Source: Piezodorus guildinii (Eukaryota; Arthropoda; Insecta; Hemiptera; Pentatomidae). Taken from it: a DNA stretch of 64,000 nucleotides. Position 1 is the first letter of the stretch, and each line of letters opens with the position of its first letter. The notes beneath the pieces were generated by a model. It did not search any database. It had not been told where the DNA came from and saw nothing but the letters and a program-made list of their open reading frames with translations. The stretch covers positions 203,693,799 to 203,757,798 of the forward strand of contig CM041292.1 in NCBI GenBank assembly GCA_023052935.1, given 5' to 3'. Position numbers and translations under genes: made by a program. This document shows, piece by piece, positions 54,130 through 64,000 of this stretch.

Positions 54130-55100
54130 ACTTTCACTTACTATATATAGTAAGGGGAAGTATTGCGATAATTTTCGAATTCCAGTTTTCAACGGAAATA
54201 CACGTTTTTGGGTCCCTGAGTCCAAATAACCAAGTCCCACAAAAAGGTCTGTGTCTGTGTGTGTGTGTTGTAACTCCCGGGCGGAAACGGTAAGTCCTAT
54301 GAAACTGAAATTTCATATTTAAGACAACTATACGCCCGAGACGTGACAAAACTTTTTTCATCAAAATGAGCTTACCAGAAGAGGCACTTTATACCACGCA
54401 TTTTGTACCTTTTTTCGATTTTCTTGAAAACGGTCCTGACGATTTTGATTAAACTCGCTATATCGATGTAAAATTTAATAGGCTTTAATATCATGTAGGT
54501 TTTATTTGGATAAAAATGGTCTGACAGGGCTTAAATACCGATATTTTAAATTTTCTTCCCCTAAAGTACCTTTAATTTTGTAGATTCAATAATAATAACT
54601 AGATTATCTTGTTAACGCTGATAAAAAACAGGTAAATATATAAATTGAATAAATTCGATACCCAACTAAAGAAGAAAATAGAAAAAAAAAAAATTTTAAT
54701 GCAGTTTCTCGTTTTTGAACATAAGAGCAGTAATATACATGTATGATATACCGTTGGAAAGCTAAAGATTTTAGAAAAAATATCTTTTCATACACAAGCT
54801 TTTAGAAGTTAATAGAGAGTGATGAGAAGAAGATAAAACTAACTGATTATTTTAGATAATAAAATAAAAGATTTTTTAATAAAACACATGTTTCTATATA
54901 AATTAAATTTATTTAATTCTTTAATAGTTTCACGTATTTTTAACTCTAACTCTATTTGAAAATTCTTTCATTGATTTTTCAAATTGATGTAAGTGAAAGT
55001 CGTGTGTTGCCCGCACCAGATTTTTATCTCTGTATTTGAAAATTCTTTCATTGGTTTTAAAAATGGTGGTAAGTGAAAGTCGTGTGTTGCCCGCACCAGA
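54130..55100 (-). mobile_element. HINE copy H17 with duplicated 5' terminus
   Basis: Complete copy to 55020, then a second 80-bp terminus (55021-55100), as in H9. The GT tract is GTGTCTGTGTGTGTGTG. Both termini end GTGTTGCCCGCACCAGA. 12 bases around GCGATCGTG are deleted near the hairpin. Confidence 0.88.
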
Positions 55101-55770
55101 TTTTTTAAAATTAGAAGACGGACAATGCTCAGAAGATCGAAATCTGCAACATTTAGTGTAATAATAGGACTATACTAGGAACAAAAATTAAGTACGAAAT
55201 ACATTTATAATATCTTTTTTTATAGCTCGCTAGTCTCGTTTGATGCAAATTTTCATGAATTAATGATTAATGAATGAATCTTGCAACTTAGGTAATTTTT
55301 TGTAAGAATTAAAAAAGTAGATAATAATTTTCCACTTAGTCCCTTTTGAGATATTTTCATTTCCCTTTTGAGATGTAAAAGTCTTGTCATGGTTTTAATT
55401 CGTGTTGATTAATTTATCTCTTTTTCTTCAAAATGTAATAAATAAAATAAACAAATACTTCGAGATAACGGATTTATCTCGAGAAACTAAGTTTCACTTT
55501 GAAAATTAAAAATGATTCTCGAGTATTTTATTAGCAAGATGAGGTAGTTTAGAAACCACGGAATTTTTCCAAATCATTATGACGCCCGAAAAGGACTAAT
55601 TTACTATTTAAAAGGATATGCCCGATTTTCATATTTTAAGGACTGTTTTAATTTTTGTTTTTTTCATTCTAAGTTAAAGTCGCCATTCTCGTTGAAAGGA
55701 TTCTTAACAATTGACATTTATTGTAATGAATTTGGAAAAAAAATACAGGATAATTATAAGAAAGAAAGGT
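55101..55770. other. Unassigned sequence
   Basis: No gene or repeat recognised. Confidence 0.4.
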
Positions 55771-55784
55771 TTTTATGTTGAAAA

Positions 55785-56006
55785 CCCTGAAGAATGGTCC
55801 CTCCCATTTTGCAATGGATAAATAAAGGCTTAGAAGAAGCCCTTGAAAGATTACTAGTGCATCCAGCGCATATAGCAATCCTCTTTAGAATACCTCCGGG
55901 TAACAGAAGGACAAATCTGACAGCTATACATATTACATTTGTATTTGTATTTTGTTCGAAAATAAAACCAGAGGGTAAGAAAGAAAAAAAAAAAAAAAAA
56001 AAAAAA
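55785..56006 (+). mobile_element. Short retroposon RP1 with 13-bp TSD
   Basis: A 200-bp unit (CCCTGAAGAATGGTCCCTCC to TTTTGTTCGAAAATAAAACC then AGAGGGTAAG) ending in poly(A). It is flanked by TTTATGTTGAAAA at 55772-55784 and 56007-56019. A second copy lies at 56445. It has no pol III box, so it is probably the 3' end of an unidentified LINE. Confidence 0.88.
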
Positions 56007-56286
56007 TTTATGTTGAAAAAGTCATTTATGAAAATTAGTGTAAGAATATATTTGTATTATTTTGACAGAAAATAAAGGAGCTCCTACAGTTATTGAAAGT
56101 TAATTTTTGGTATATACAACCTTAATTCGGACCGTAAAAATTAGATTTTTTAAATTAATGAATAAATAATAATAATAAAAAGTTGTGGTATTTGAAATGT
56201 AACAATATTATATACCTTATAAGTTTTTTATGGTCTTTTATAATTTTATAAAGTTCTTGGTACATCGGAGAGTTATTATCCTTCAA

Positions 56287-56653
56287 ATTACTCTTGGGAT
56301 CCATACTTGGCCTGTGCTAATCCATTATTTTCTGATATCACCCCACCACCCAAGCCTGGGAGGTGGCAAGGATCACTACCTCTCGTTTACGTTTTCGCCG
56401 AGGGAAGGAGTTCGGACTATGTCTGAACTCAATTTATTGCCAAAACCCTGAAGAATGGTCCCTCCCATTTTGCAATGGATAAATAAAGGCATAGAAGAAG
56501 CCCTTGAAAGATTACTAGTGCATCCAGCGCATATAGTAATCCTCTTTAGAATACCTCCGGGTAACAGGACAAATGTGACATCTATACATATTACATTTGT
56601 ATTTGTATTTTGTTCGAAAATAAAACCAGAGGGTAAGAAAAAAAAAAAAAAAA
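56287..56653 (+). mobile_element. Retroposon RP1, second and probably longer copy
   Basis: 56445-56640 matches 55785-55985 closely (one short deletion at GGTAACAG(AAGG)ACAAAT) and ends in A16. The GC-rich stretch 56290-56440 (CACCACCCAAGCCTGGGAGG, TTCGCCGAGGGAAGG) reads into it without a break, so it may be additional upstream element sequence. No TSD was found. Confidence 0.65.
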
Positions 56654-56851
56654 ATTCCCAATCATCACAACCTTGAATTGATTGAGACAACTGAGTCAAC
56701 AACAAATTTCGAAAAGAAGAAAAAAAGCTACTGGGAATTGAAAGGAGTGATCTTGGGTTTGTTATTATAGCATTGTTGATGAAGTATCTTTAAATGGATC
56801 AAGACGAAAAACAAATTGTATAAAATGATACTCATGCCTAAATGTTTTAAC

Positions 56852-57340
56852 AATTGAGACGTTGATTTCCAAAAGGTGCTATATCCACTTTTGAAAATTT
56901 TACAGGAAACGCAAAAATCTGTCATTTATTTATTATTGGACCAATTTACGTGATTCTTTTTTTTAAATTAAAATCTAAAATTGATTTTTAAGCGGGTTAC
57001 AAACTTATTTTTCCAAATTATTGCACTTTTCCGATGACTTTTAAACAATATAATATAGATATAGTACTTTTTTGGAATGAAAGATGGATATAGTACTGCT
57101 AATGCTGAATTGAGACGTTGATTTCCAAAAGGTACTATAGCCACTTTTGACAATTTTACTGGAAATGCAAAAATCTGTCATTTATTTAATATTGGACCAA
57201 TTTACTTTATTTTTATTTAGTAAAATCTAAAGTTAATTTTTTACTGTATTAACAACTTATTTTTCCACTTTTCCGATGACTTTTAAGCAATATAATATGG
57301 ATATAGTGCTTTTTTGGAAAGAATTAAAAGGGATATAGTG
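56852..57340. mobile_element. MITE M1, two head-to-tail truncated units
   Basis: TTGAGACGTTGATTTCCAAA starts units at 56852 and 57112. Each continues AATTTTACaGGAAAcGCAAA, AATCTGTCATTTATTTA and TTTCCGATGACTTTTAA, and ends in GGATATAGT(A/G)CT-type sequence without the complete right TIR. Confidence 0.75.
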
Positions 57341-58095
57341 CTTTTTGGAAGAATATAACGCGAGATAAGTTGGTAACAGTCACTATAACCTTCCTGATAC
57401 AGACAGCATTACTGATAACTAACGTCTTTAAATGTTTAATTACTAAGTTATGTATATTTCCTTATTTTCCCTCTGAGAAATATCTTTCTTTTTTTGTTAA
57501 TTATATTGATTATCTATTCTTCAGAAAGAAAGTGAATATTCAAATGACTATTTATGGCACTATAATATGAAAGTATGTAATTATGAAGTTTTTTTTGAAC
57601 TTTTAATTACTATTTGTGTGAATTTAGCAAATTTATCTATATTATTAACTACGTGTAAACAATATTTAATTATATAGACTGATAAATACATAACTTTTGA
57701 GCTTTTATTTTACATAAAAAAATGTACTATGTATTAAATTAGATCAGGCACGGTTTTTCCTCTCATATTTACCTAGTTCGTGGAATGCTAATTCCAATTA
57801 TTTGCTGGGTCAAATACCATTATTCTATTAAAATGTGAGTTTCTGATAATTTTTAAACTAAATTAATGTTGCTGCAAGATGAAATACTATAAAAAAAAAA
57901 TAATTTAATTGACCACCTACAAGGACCAAAGCGACGCAACTAAGTTGTTTAAAACGGCCTAAAAACTGATTATTAGGGTAAAACCATTGATCAAAATAAT
58001 AGCGGTGATTTAAGGCGTGCTGAATGAACCAAAATTAAAAAAACGAAGGAAACAATAAATTATTGGCAATACATTACGGGGTAAGGTGCTTCTGC
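57341..58095. other. Unassigned AT-rich sequence
   Basis: Small open frames only; no domain or repeat match. Confidence 0.4.
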
Positions 58096-58287
58096 TGTAT
58101 AGTAGGAAATATAGTACCTTTTGGAAGGAAATGCAATTTTTAAATACGTTTTAAAAGTATTTTTATGTTTTTTTAGATGAAATCTGATGAAGGATTAAGA
58201 TAAAACTAATCCATTAGAATACAAATCTTGACATATCAACTTAAAAAAAAATGTCGTTTAGTACCTTTTGGAAATCAACGTCTCAAT
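58096..58287. mobile_element. MITE M1 right-end fragment
   Basis: Ends with TAGTACCTTTTGGAAATCAA then CGTCTCAA, the perfect M1 right TIR. A partial TATAGTACCTTTTGGAAGGA occurs at its left. Confidence 0.75.
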
Positions 58288-58567
58288 TACAAATGGGATT
58301 ATAAGTTATCAATGATAGTTCTGGTAATTAGAGGGAGTCATCATTCATCTATTAGGGAAATTATTTCATCCACGTTAAGTAACATATAATTTCTGTGATA
58401 ATTCCTTCGAAAAAAAAAGAACATTTAAACATATTACTCCGGAGTGTTCGTTAAAATTTGGGCCAGCCATGTTTCATATAATATTCAAATAAACATATCC
58501 TAAGAACTGAAACGCTTAGAAAATACGAAGAAATAAATGCGGATTGTATAAGTTTCAAAGTATACAA
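58288..58567. other. Unassigned sequence
   Basis: No feature recognised. Confidence 0.4.
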
Positions 58568-58670
58568 ATAGTCAGTCAGTCCGAAGAAAATATAAATAGT
58601 CAGTGAGCCCAACGAAAATCCAAACATTCATCCAGTCCAACGAAATTCCAAATAGTCAACGAAAATACTA
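58568..58670. repeat. 28-bp minisatellite, ~3.7 units
   Basis: Units at 58568, 58596, 58624 and a partial one at 58652 follow the pattern ATAGTCAGTxAGxCCAACGA then AAATxCAA. They are imperfect. Confidence 0.8.
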
Positions 58671-58844
58671 AAAATCCAGATAAAGCATTCTAGAGACTGA
58701 TTCATAAGACAATTCAAAATAGTAAACCATTCTTGAAGAATTTTCAGCAGTTCTATAAGAAAGTATAAATTAATCGGTAGCTTGAGATCTTGTATTTAGG
58801 ATATGTAAGATAAAACATGTCACAAGGAAGTGGAGGTCACCTGT

Positions 58845-59155
58845 TGTGTAGTGGCTGGTGCAAAACCTTTTATGCTCAAGTTTGATGTTTGAAACACAGC
58901 AGATGGCTCAGGAAGTTTTTGAAGAGAAAAATCCTTGGTCATGCTGTCCATAGGAGAGAAGATAAAGTCGATGTTACCGAGCCTGTGCGATGCCAGATGC
59001 CAGATACTCGTTAAAGATCTCTATCCCGATTAAATCTGAATTGGTAAAACTTAGGAATAGCATCTTCGTAGCATCCATCGTCCGATTGGTCAAAGCAGCA
59101 TCTTTAAATTTAAAACTTTAAATACTTATACATCTTTAAAAACTTTAAATAAACA
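58845..59155 (+). mobile_element. SINE S1, old and heavily diverged
   Basis: TTGTGTAGTGGCTGGTGCAA, GAGCCTGTGCGATGCCAGAT, ACTCGTTAAAGATCTCTATC and GCATCCATCGTCCGATTGG remain recognisable, with a small tandem ATGCCAGATGCCAG. Box B is lost. Confidence 0.72.
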
Positions 59156-59485
59156 AAGAGATTCTCTTCGAATTGTATTTAATTTTATGGGCTATTACAC
59201 ATGAAATACATAACACTCATTATATAGAGGGATACACCTGACTACAAAATCAGATACTTCGAGTGATGGAGGAGTGAAGTTGAAAAAATACAGTGGCCAG
59301 GAAGGGACCACACTGGGAGAGTAGTTAGCCCACTATTGTATGCTATACCTCATTCACTAACTCCTATTCTTTTCACAACTTGTTTTACAGCCGAGTATGT
59401 TGCTTCTTCGGTAAAACAAAAACACTCGAAACCACATGTCCTGTCAAGAGTTCCATGCTTAAATATTTTGTACTATTGTTGACGG

Positions 59486-59521
<36 letters not shown>

Positions 59522-59544
59522 ATACAAGACTACATGAAAATTTT
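59156..59544. other. Unassigned sequence
   Basis: T29 at 59490 precedes the LINE fragment. Otherwise nothing supportable. Confidence 0.4.
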
Positions 59545-59547
59545 ACT

Positions 59548-60010
59548 TCTTCAAAGCCATTAAAAAAAAAAATTCCTGTTGAACAGATCCGATACCTATT
59601 ACTCCATCTTGATAAACACCTAACTTATAATCCTCATTCGAGACTAAAACGACAAGATACTGCTCGTCGTTTTCTGCTACTTCAAAACTTACTGGACAAA
59701 CGGTCAAACCTTCCTCTTAACTACAAAAGGCTCATCTACATGACTATCGTAAGACCGATCTGGACTTACAGAATAGAGCTATGGGACTCTACTAAACCAT
59801 CGAAATTCTCTAGTATCCAATCCTTACAATCCAAAATCCTTAACGCTCCTTACTTTGTCACGAATAAAATCATCCACAGTGACCATTTTAGGCCCGAACG
59901 AAGTATCATTCATTCCATGAAAAACTCCACTCCCACTCTAATCCATTGGTTTCCATTATTTCTTCCTCTTCAATTCCTGACAATCCTCCGAGGCGCCTGA
60001 AAAGAAGATA
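59548..60010 (+). pseudogene. Jockey-like LINE B, C-terminal fragment
   Basis: EQIRYLLLHLDKHLTYNPHS, RLKRQDTARRFLLLQNLLDK, VRPIWTYRIELWDSTKPSKF and NAPYFVTNKIIHSD, with a small in-frame deletion in LQSKILNAP. Frameshifts follow, the last block reading PPRRLKR in another frame. No 3'UTR or tail remains. Confidence 0.82.
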
Positions 60011-60377
60011 ATAGAGTGATAAATAAAGTAAATAGAAGGGTTACGTAAATCCGACAAACTATTTCAAATGGGTCCAGACGGATATGTGTAAACGTTTTCG
60101 GTGTTTTTGGCATCGGACCTTTCGAGATTTTCCTTGTCACATTCATAATAAGAAGTCCCTCCAAAATTCATATTTGTAAGTTTGTTTCAGCACTTCAAGT
60201 TTGCTTCTTCCTTATGACTAAAACTGACTTCCTGTGAGTCACTTAATGATAGAATTTTATCTTTCGCTGGATACTTCAGCTCTGTTTGAATTGAATAGAG
60301 TCCTGAAAGCTTTATTCCCTTGTTAAAGTCTTTTGTCAAGATGTTGGAATGTTCATTTCCATTTATTTATAAATACC
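60011..60377. other. Unassigned sequence
   Basis: No feature recognised. Confidence 0.4.
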
Positions 60378-60600
60378 ATATTGTAAGGGAAAGTATTGCA
60401 GTCTTGAAAAATTAAGAATCTTAATTTTCCATGGATATTTGGTGGATAAAGGTTCTCCAAGTCGTGAGTCCAAATAATCAAGTCTCGTAGTTTGTGAAGA
60501 GTCTGACTTAATAACGAAAATCATCTTATTAATATTATAAATTGAATTTTGTATGAAACTGAAACAACCTGTTTCAAGTATCTATTTACGTTATTTCTGG
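60378..60600 (-). mobile_element. Old HINE 3' fragment
   Basis: GTAAGGGAAAGTATTGCAGT, GAGTCCAAATAATCAAGTCT and TGTATGAAACTGAAACAACC are diverged HINE 3'-end blocks. Confidence 0.6.
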
Positions 60601-60935
60601 GGTGCCACATTAATTTTTCAAATAGGTATTTTTTTTTTTTAAATACCTAGAAGTCTTTTAAATTTTGTTCTACATGAATGAATGAATGAATACATGTTCT
60701 ACATGTATGAAAATCGAGTATGCCCGAAAGCAAAGCAAACTGCGAGATCTCTCATACCTATGCTTTCCATTCTGTTCTTAACAATACGATCTGTTCAACT
60801 CTTTTGAAGGTATTAAACCACAATCCTACATTTTATAATAAAAAATAAGTTTTCCGTTGAAAACTGTTAAATTTAATTTATTTCATAAGAAACAAAAAAA
60901 AAAAAAATGTTCACATAGTTGTTATGAAATAATTT
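60601..60935. other. Unassigned sequence
   Basis: Contains ATGAATGAATGAATAC near 60680 and A15 at 60894. No gene. Confidence 0.4.
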
Positions 60936-60939
60936 AATG

Positions 60940-61185
60940 AACTATTTGTTTGTTTATTTAACGTCAATTTATGCTGCTGTGGCAAATCGTACCATGCTAA
61001 AATGGGAGTCCTAAATATAACCAATCGAGGTTTAATTAGGATAGGAATTTTCAACGAGATCGTGACATCGCACAGGCTCGAGACTACCATTTTACGTCAT
61101 CTCCGAAGGGCGATATAATCAAGAGTTTTTGACAATCAACATGAATAAATCTCAAGTACAGGTTTGAATCTGCGACGTTGAATTA
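60940..61185 (-). mobile_element. SINE S1, diverged
   Basis: Tail TGTTTGTTTATTTAACGTCA, body GTGACATCGCACAGGCTCGA, decayed box B GGTTTGAATCTGCG. Head end missing. Confidence 0.8.
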
Positions 61186-61188
61186 ACT

Positions 61189-62176
61189 AATAATAATAAT
61201 AGGCTTACCGAGCCCCAAGGTTCGATGCCGATACCTCTAAATTCCTCCAGCACAGACTCGTCCGATGTTCGCCGGTCAAGCTCAAGCTCTCGAGATCAGC
61301 CTTAATGCAATCCTCCCATCGACGTTTCGGCCTACCTTTCGGACGTCTACCAGTCGGATCAGCAAATACCAACTTTCTCGGAATCCGTTCCTCACCGAGC
61401 CCAACAACTTTACGCGCCCATTTGAGTCTCCGCGATGCTACTAAGTCAATTATATTCACAGGGTACAAACTCCGCAATTCCGCGTTGTGCAACTTTCTAA
61501 ATTCCCAGTGACCTTATCTCTCTTCGGACCAAATATTTTACGCAGTAGCTTATTTTCAAAACCTTAAGCCGTTGTTCATCTTTTAAAGTAAGTGGCCACA
61601 TTTCACATCCGTAAAGAACCGTCGGAAGAATAATAGTTTTATAAATTCTAACCTTTAAGTTTTTAGACAGAAGCCGCGAGCTAAGTAACTTAGCAACTGA
61701 ATAATAACACGCATTTCCCACCTTTAATCGGAACTTTATTTCTTCCTGGATTTCATTTTTTCTTGTTATCATTGAACCTAAATACTTGAATTTCTCAACG
61801 TGTTTAAAAGTATGCCCTGATATATTAATACTATCAAGATCGCCACCATTTCTGCTACTAATCATATATTTCGTCTTATCAGTATTTAATTCGAGTCCTA
61901 TTTCTTTACCGATTTTCATTAACACACTTGTATTTAGTTGTATGGTTTCCGTGTCTTCACCTAGCAGTACATACCCATCATTGGCATATCCCAAAACCGG
62001 AATCTTATCACCCATATTTAAACCTTTCTCGGTACACGTCACTTTTTCTATGACATATTCTAAAGCTATATTAAATAAACCAGGTGAAAGGGAGTCACCC
62101 TGTTTCAAACCCGATCGCACCTCAAATTTCTCGCAGTAATTATGACCGATTCTAAAACTTTGATCATTACTTTTTT
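61189..62176 (-). pseudogene. RTE-like LINE, longest copy, RT core included (R5)
   Basis: The minus strand reads FEVRSGLKQGDSLSPGLFNI (RT motif 4), then LGYANDGYVLLGE, where the catalytic box is YAND instead of the expected YADD. ISGHTFKHVEKFKYLGSMIT, YGCEMWPLTLKDEQRLK, a frameshift near 61500, and the C-terminal PTGRRPKGRPKRRWEDCIKA follow. The frame continues past 62120 (FRIGHNYCEKFEV) up to a HINE at 62177. The changed active site means it is inactive even apart from the truncation. Confidence 0.9.
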
Positions 62177-63085
62177 ACTCTCACTTACTATATATAGTAA
62201 GGGGAAGTATTGCGATCGTGAAAATTTTCGAATTCCAGTTTTCAACGGAAATACACGTTTTAGGGTCCCCTGAGTCCAAATAACCAAGTCCCGCAAAAAG
62301 GTCTGTGTGTGTGTGTGTGTCTGTCTGTGTGTGTGTGTGTGTGTGTGTGTGGTAACTCCCGGGCGGAAACGGTAAGTCCTATGAAACTGAAATTTCATAT
62401 TTAAGACAACTATACGTCCGAGACGTGACAAAACTTTTTTCATCAAGATGAGCTTACCAGAAGAGGCACTTTATACCATGCATTTTGCACCTTTTTTCGA
62501 TTTTCTCAAAAACGGTTCCGACGATTTTGATTAAACTCGCTATATCGATGTAAAATTTAATGGGCTTTAATATCATGTAGGTTTTATTTGGATAAAAATG
62601 GTCTGACAGGGCTTCAATACCGATATTTTAAATTTTCTTCTTCTAAAGTACCTTTAATTTTGTAGATTCAATAATAATAACTAGATAATCTTGTTAACGC
62701 TGATGAAAAACAGGTAAATATATAAATTGAATCAATTCGATACCCAACTAAAGGAGAAAACAGAAAAAATATTTTTTTAATGCAATTTTTCGTTTTTGAA
62801 CATAAGAGCAGTAATATACATGTATGATATACCGTTGGAAAGCTAAAGATTTTAGAAAAAATATCATCTCATACACAAGCTTTTAGAAGTTAATAGAGAG
62901 TGATGAGAAGAAGATAAAACTAACTGATTATTTTAGATAATAATATAATAGTTTTTTTAATGAAACACATGTTTCTATATAAATTAAATTTATTTTCACG
63001 TATTTTTAACTCTAACTCTATTTGAAAATTCTTTCATTGATTTTTCAAATTGATGTAAGTGAAAGTCGAGTGTTGCCCGCACCAG
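62177..63085 (-). mobile_element. HINE copy H18, at the broken edge of an RTE-like LINE
   Basis: 909 bp, ACTCTCACTTACTATATATA to GAGTGTTGCCCGCACCAGA, with the longest GT tract in the window (62305-62351, interrupted by CTGTCT). T runs flank both sides. The LINE frame stops exactly at its left edge, but I do not see the LINE resume on the right. Confidence 0.9.
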
Positions 63086-63583
63086 ATTTTTTTTTATAAT
63101 TATATAATAATTTATTTTTAAATCAATCCGTTATTGTCATTTCTTTCCCGCAAAATTTTCTGCTAAATGCTTTGAAATGTTTTAACCGCCTAAAATTAGC
63201 TAAATGTTAGTTTCTTTATTTCTGGCCGAGTGTTAATCAGCAATTTAACGTGTTTGTCAGCTTGTTTATTTTGACACAATATAGTCGCTATAAAATAGTG
63301 ATGTAACAAGTTATGCAACCGCAACTGCTTATAAAAGCGATTGTTTTAATCGTGTTTGTATAAATTTTCTTAAATTTATTTTATGTTAATGTATTTATTT
63401 GCTTTGAAACCCTTTTTATTTCGTATAAGTAAACATCAGGTCGTTGTTATATTTCAATAAAAATTAATTTCTTTTTTTTAAACACATTATTTTTATTTAA
63501 AGGTTTAAATTAAAGAACAGTAAAACTTACCTCAGCGATTTCTCGAGAATTTCTTTAATTTCTTTACTTGGAACAAAGATATT
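63086..63583. other. Unassigned AT-rich sequence
   Basis: No coding or repeat signal recognised. Confidence 0.4.
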
Positions 63584-64000
63584 TTTAAGTACAATCAACA
63601 CACGACTTCCACTTACCTAAGTTTTTTTAAAGTCGATTAAAGAATTTTCAAATATAGTTAGAGATAAAAATGAGTGAAACCATTACAGAGAATTAATTAA
63701 ATGGAATTTCTATAGAAACATGTGTTTCATTAAAAAATCTATTATATTATTATCTAAAATAATGAGTTAGTTTTATTATCGGCTTTTCATCACTGTTTAT
63801 TAACTTTTAAAAGCTTGTGTATTAGTTAATATTTTTTTTCTAAAATCTTTAGCTTTCCAACGGTATATTACATATGTATATTACTGTCTTTATGTTCAAA
63901 AACAAAAAATTGCATTAAAAAAATATTATTTCAGTATTTTCCTTTAGATGGGTATCCAATTCATTAAATTTATATATTTACCTGTTTTTCATCAGTGGTA
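63584..64000 (+). mobile_element. HINE copy H19, cut by the window edge
   Basis: The first bases are mutated (AAGTACAATCAACACACGAC), then TTCCACTTACCTAAG and the forward HINE body (CTTTCCAACGGTATATTACA) to the window end. Confidence 0.82.

Overview
This is a gene-poor, AT-rich piece of an animal nuclear genome, most likely an insect. The non-LTR retrotransposons, mariners, tRNA-derived SINEs and the arthropod-type initiator motif all fit an insect; a hemipteran is possible but not proven. There are no operons or bacterial signals, and nothing viral except one degraded LTR-retrotransposon integrase fragment. Most of what can be read is transposable-element debris stacked several layers deep. 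The only candidate for a host gene is one short exon at 29809-29928 (40 codons, ATG to a consensus GTGAGT donor) with promoter-like sequence upstream. I could not name its gene.

The dominant repeat is a roughly 900-bp family present in about 20 full or partial copies on both strands. Its 5' end reads TCTGGTGCGGGCAACACACG, followed at once by ACTTTCACTTAC. Its 3' end is an 18-nt perfect palindrome followed by the inverse, GTAAGTGAAAGT. It carries an (AC)n tract about 130 nt from the 3' end, has no coding capacity, and lands in T/A runs. That architecture (offset short inverted repeats, microsatellite, 3' hairpin, T-rich targets) matches non-autonomous Helentrons (HINE / DINE-1-like). I call it HINE throughout.

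Layout. 1-1.6 kb: a long inverted-repeat element around a retroelement fragment. 1.8-4.9 kb: a HINE split by a second HINE and by a Jockey-like LINE with an 11-bp target duplication. 5.4-7.7 kb: a SINE and a ~400-bp tandem array. 7.7-9.7 kb: a LINE ORF interrupted by a Harbinger-like MITE whose removal restores the reading frame. 10.4-12.1 kb: a mariner inside a second mariner. 12.6-15.6 kb: Jockey-like and RNase-H LINE pieces. 15.9-25.2 kb: HINEs, RTE-like LINEs and a gypsy integrase tail. 26-29.4 kb: more LINEs, including the longest open RT frame (310 codons). 29.5-31.9 kb: the candidate exon, with a DNA transposon, SINEs and a HINE in what would be its first intron. 32-46 kb: SINEs, mariners, MITEs, old HINEs and an RTE LINE. 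47.2-49.5 kb: a HINE split by a 1.48-kb fold-back element whose ~690-bp arms are nearly identical and carry a hammerhead-ribozyme-like core, probably Penelope-like. 49.6-64 kb: SINEs, LINE tails, MITEs, HINEs and the longest RTE-like RT fragment.

No autonomous, intact transposon is visible. LINE copies are 5'-truncated, the mariners are deleted inside the transposase, and the RTE copy that retains RT box C has a changed catalytic motif. The nesting gives a relative timeline: old HINEs, then LINE/SINE/RTE/fold-back insertions into them, with other HINE copies landing inside LINEs and inside other HINEs.
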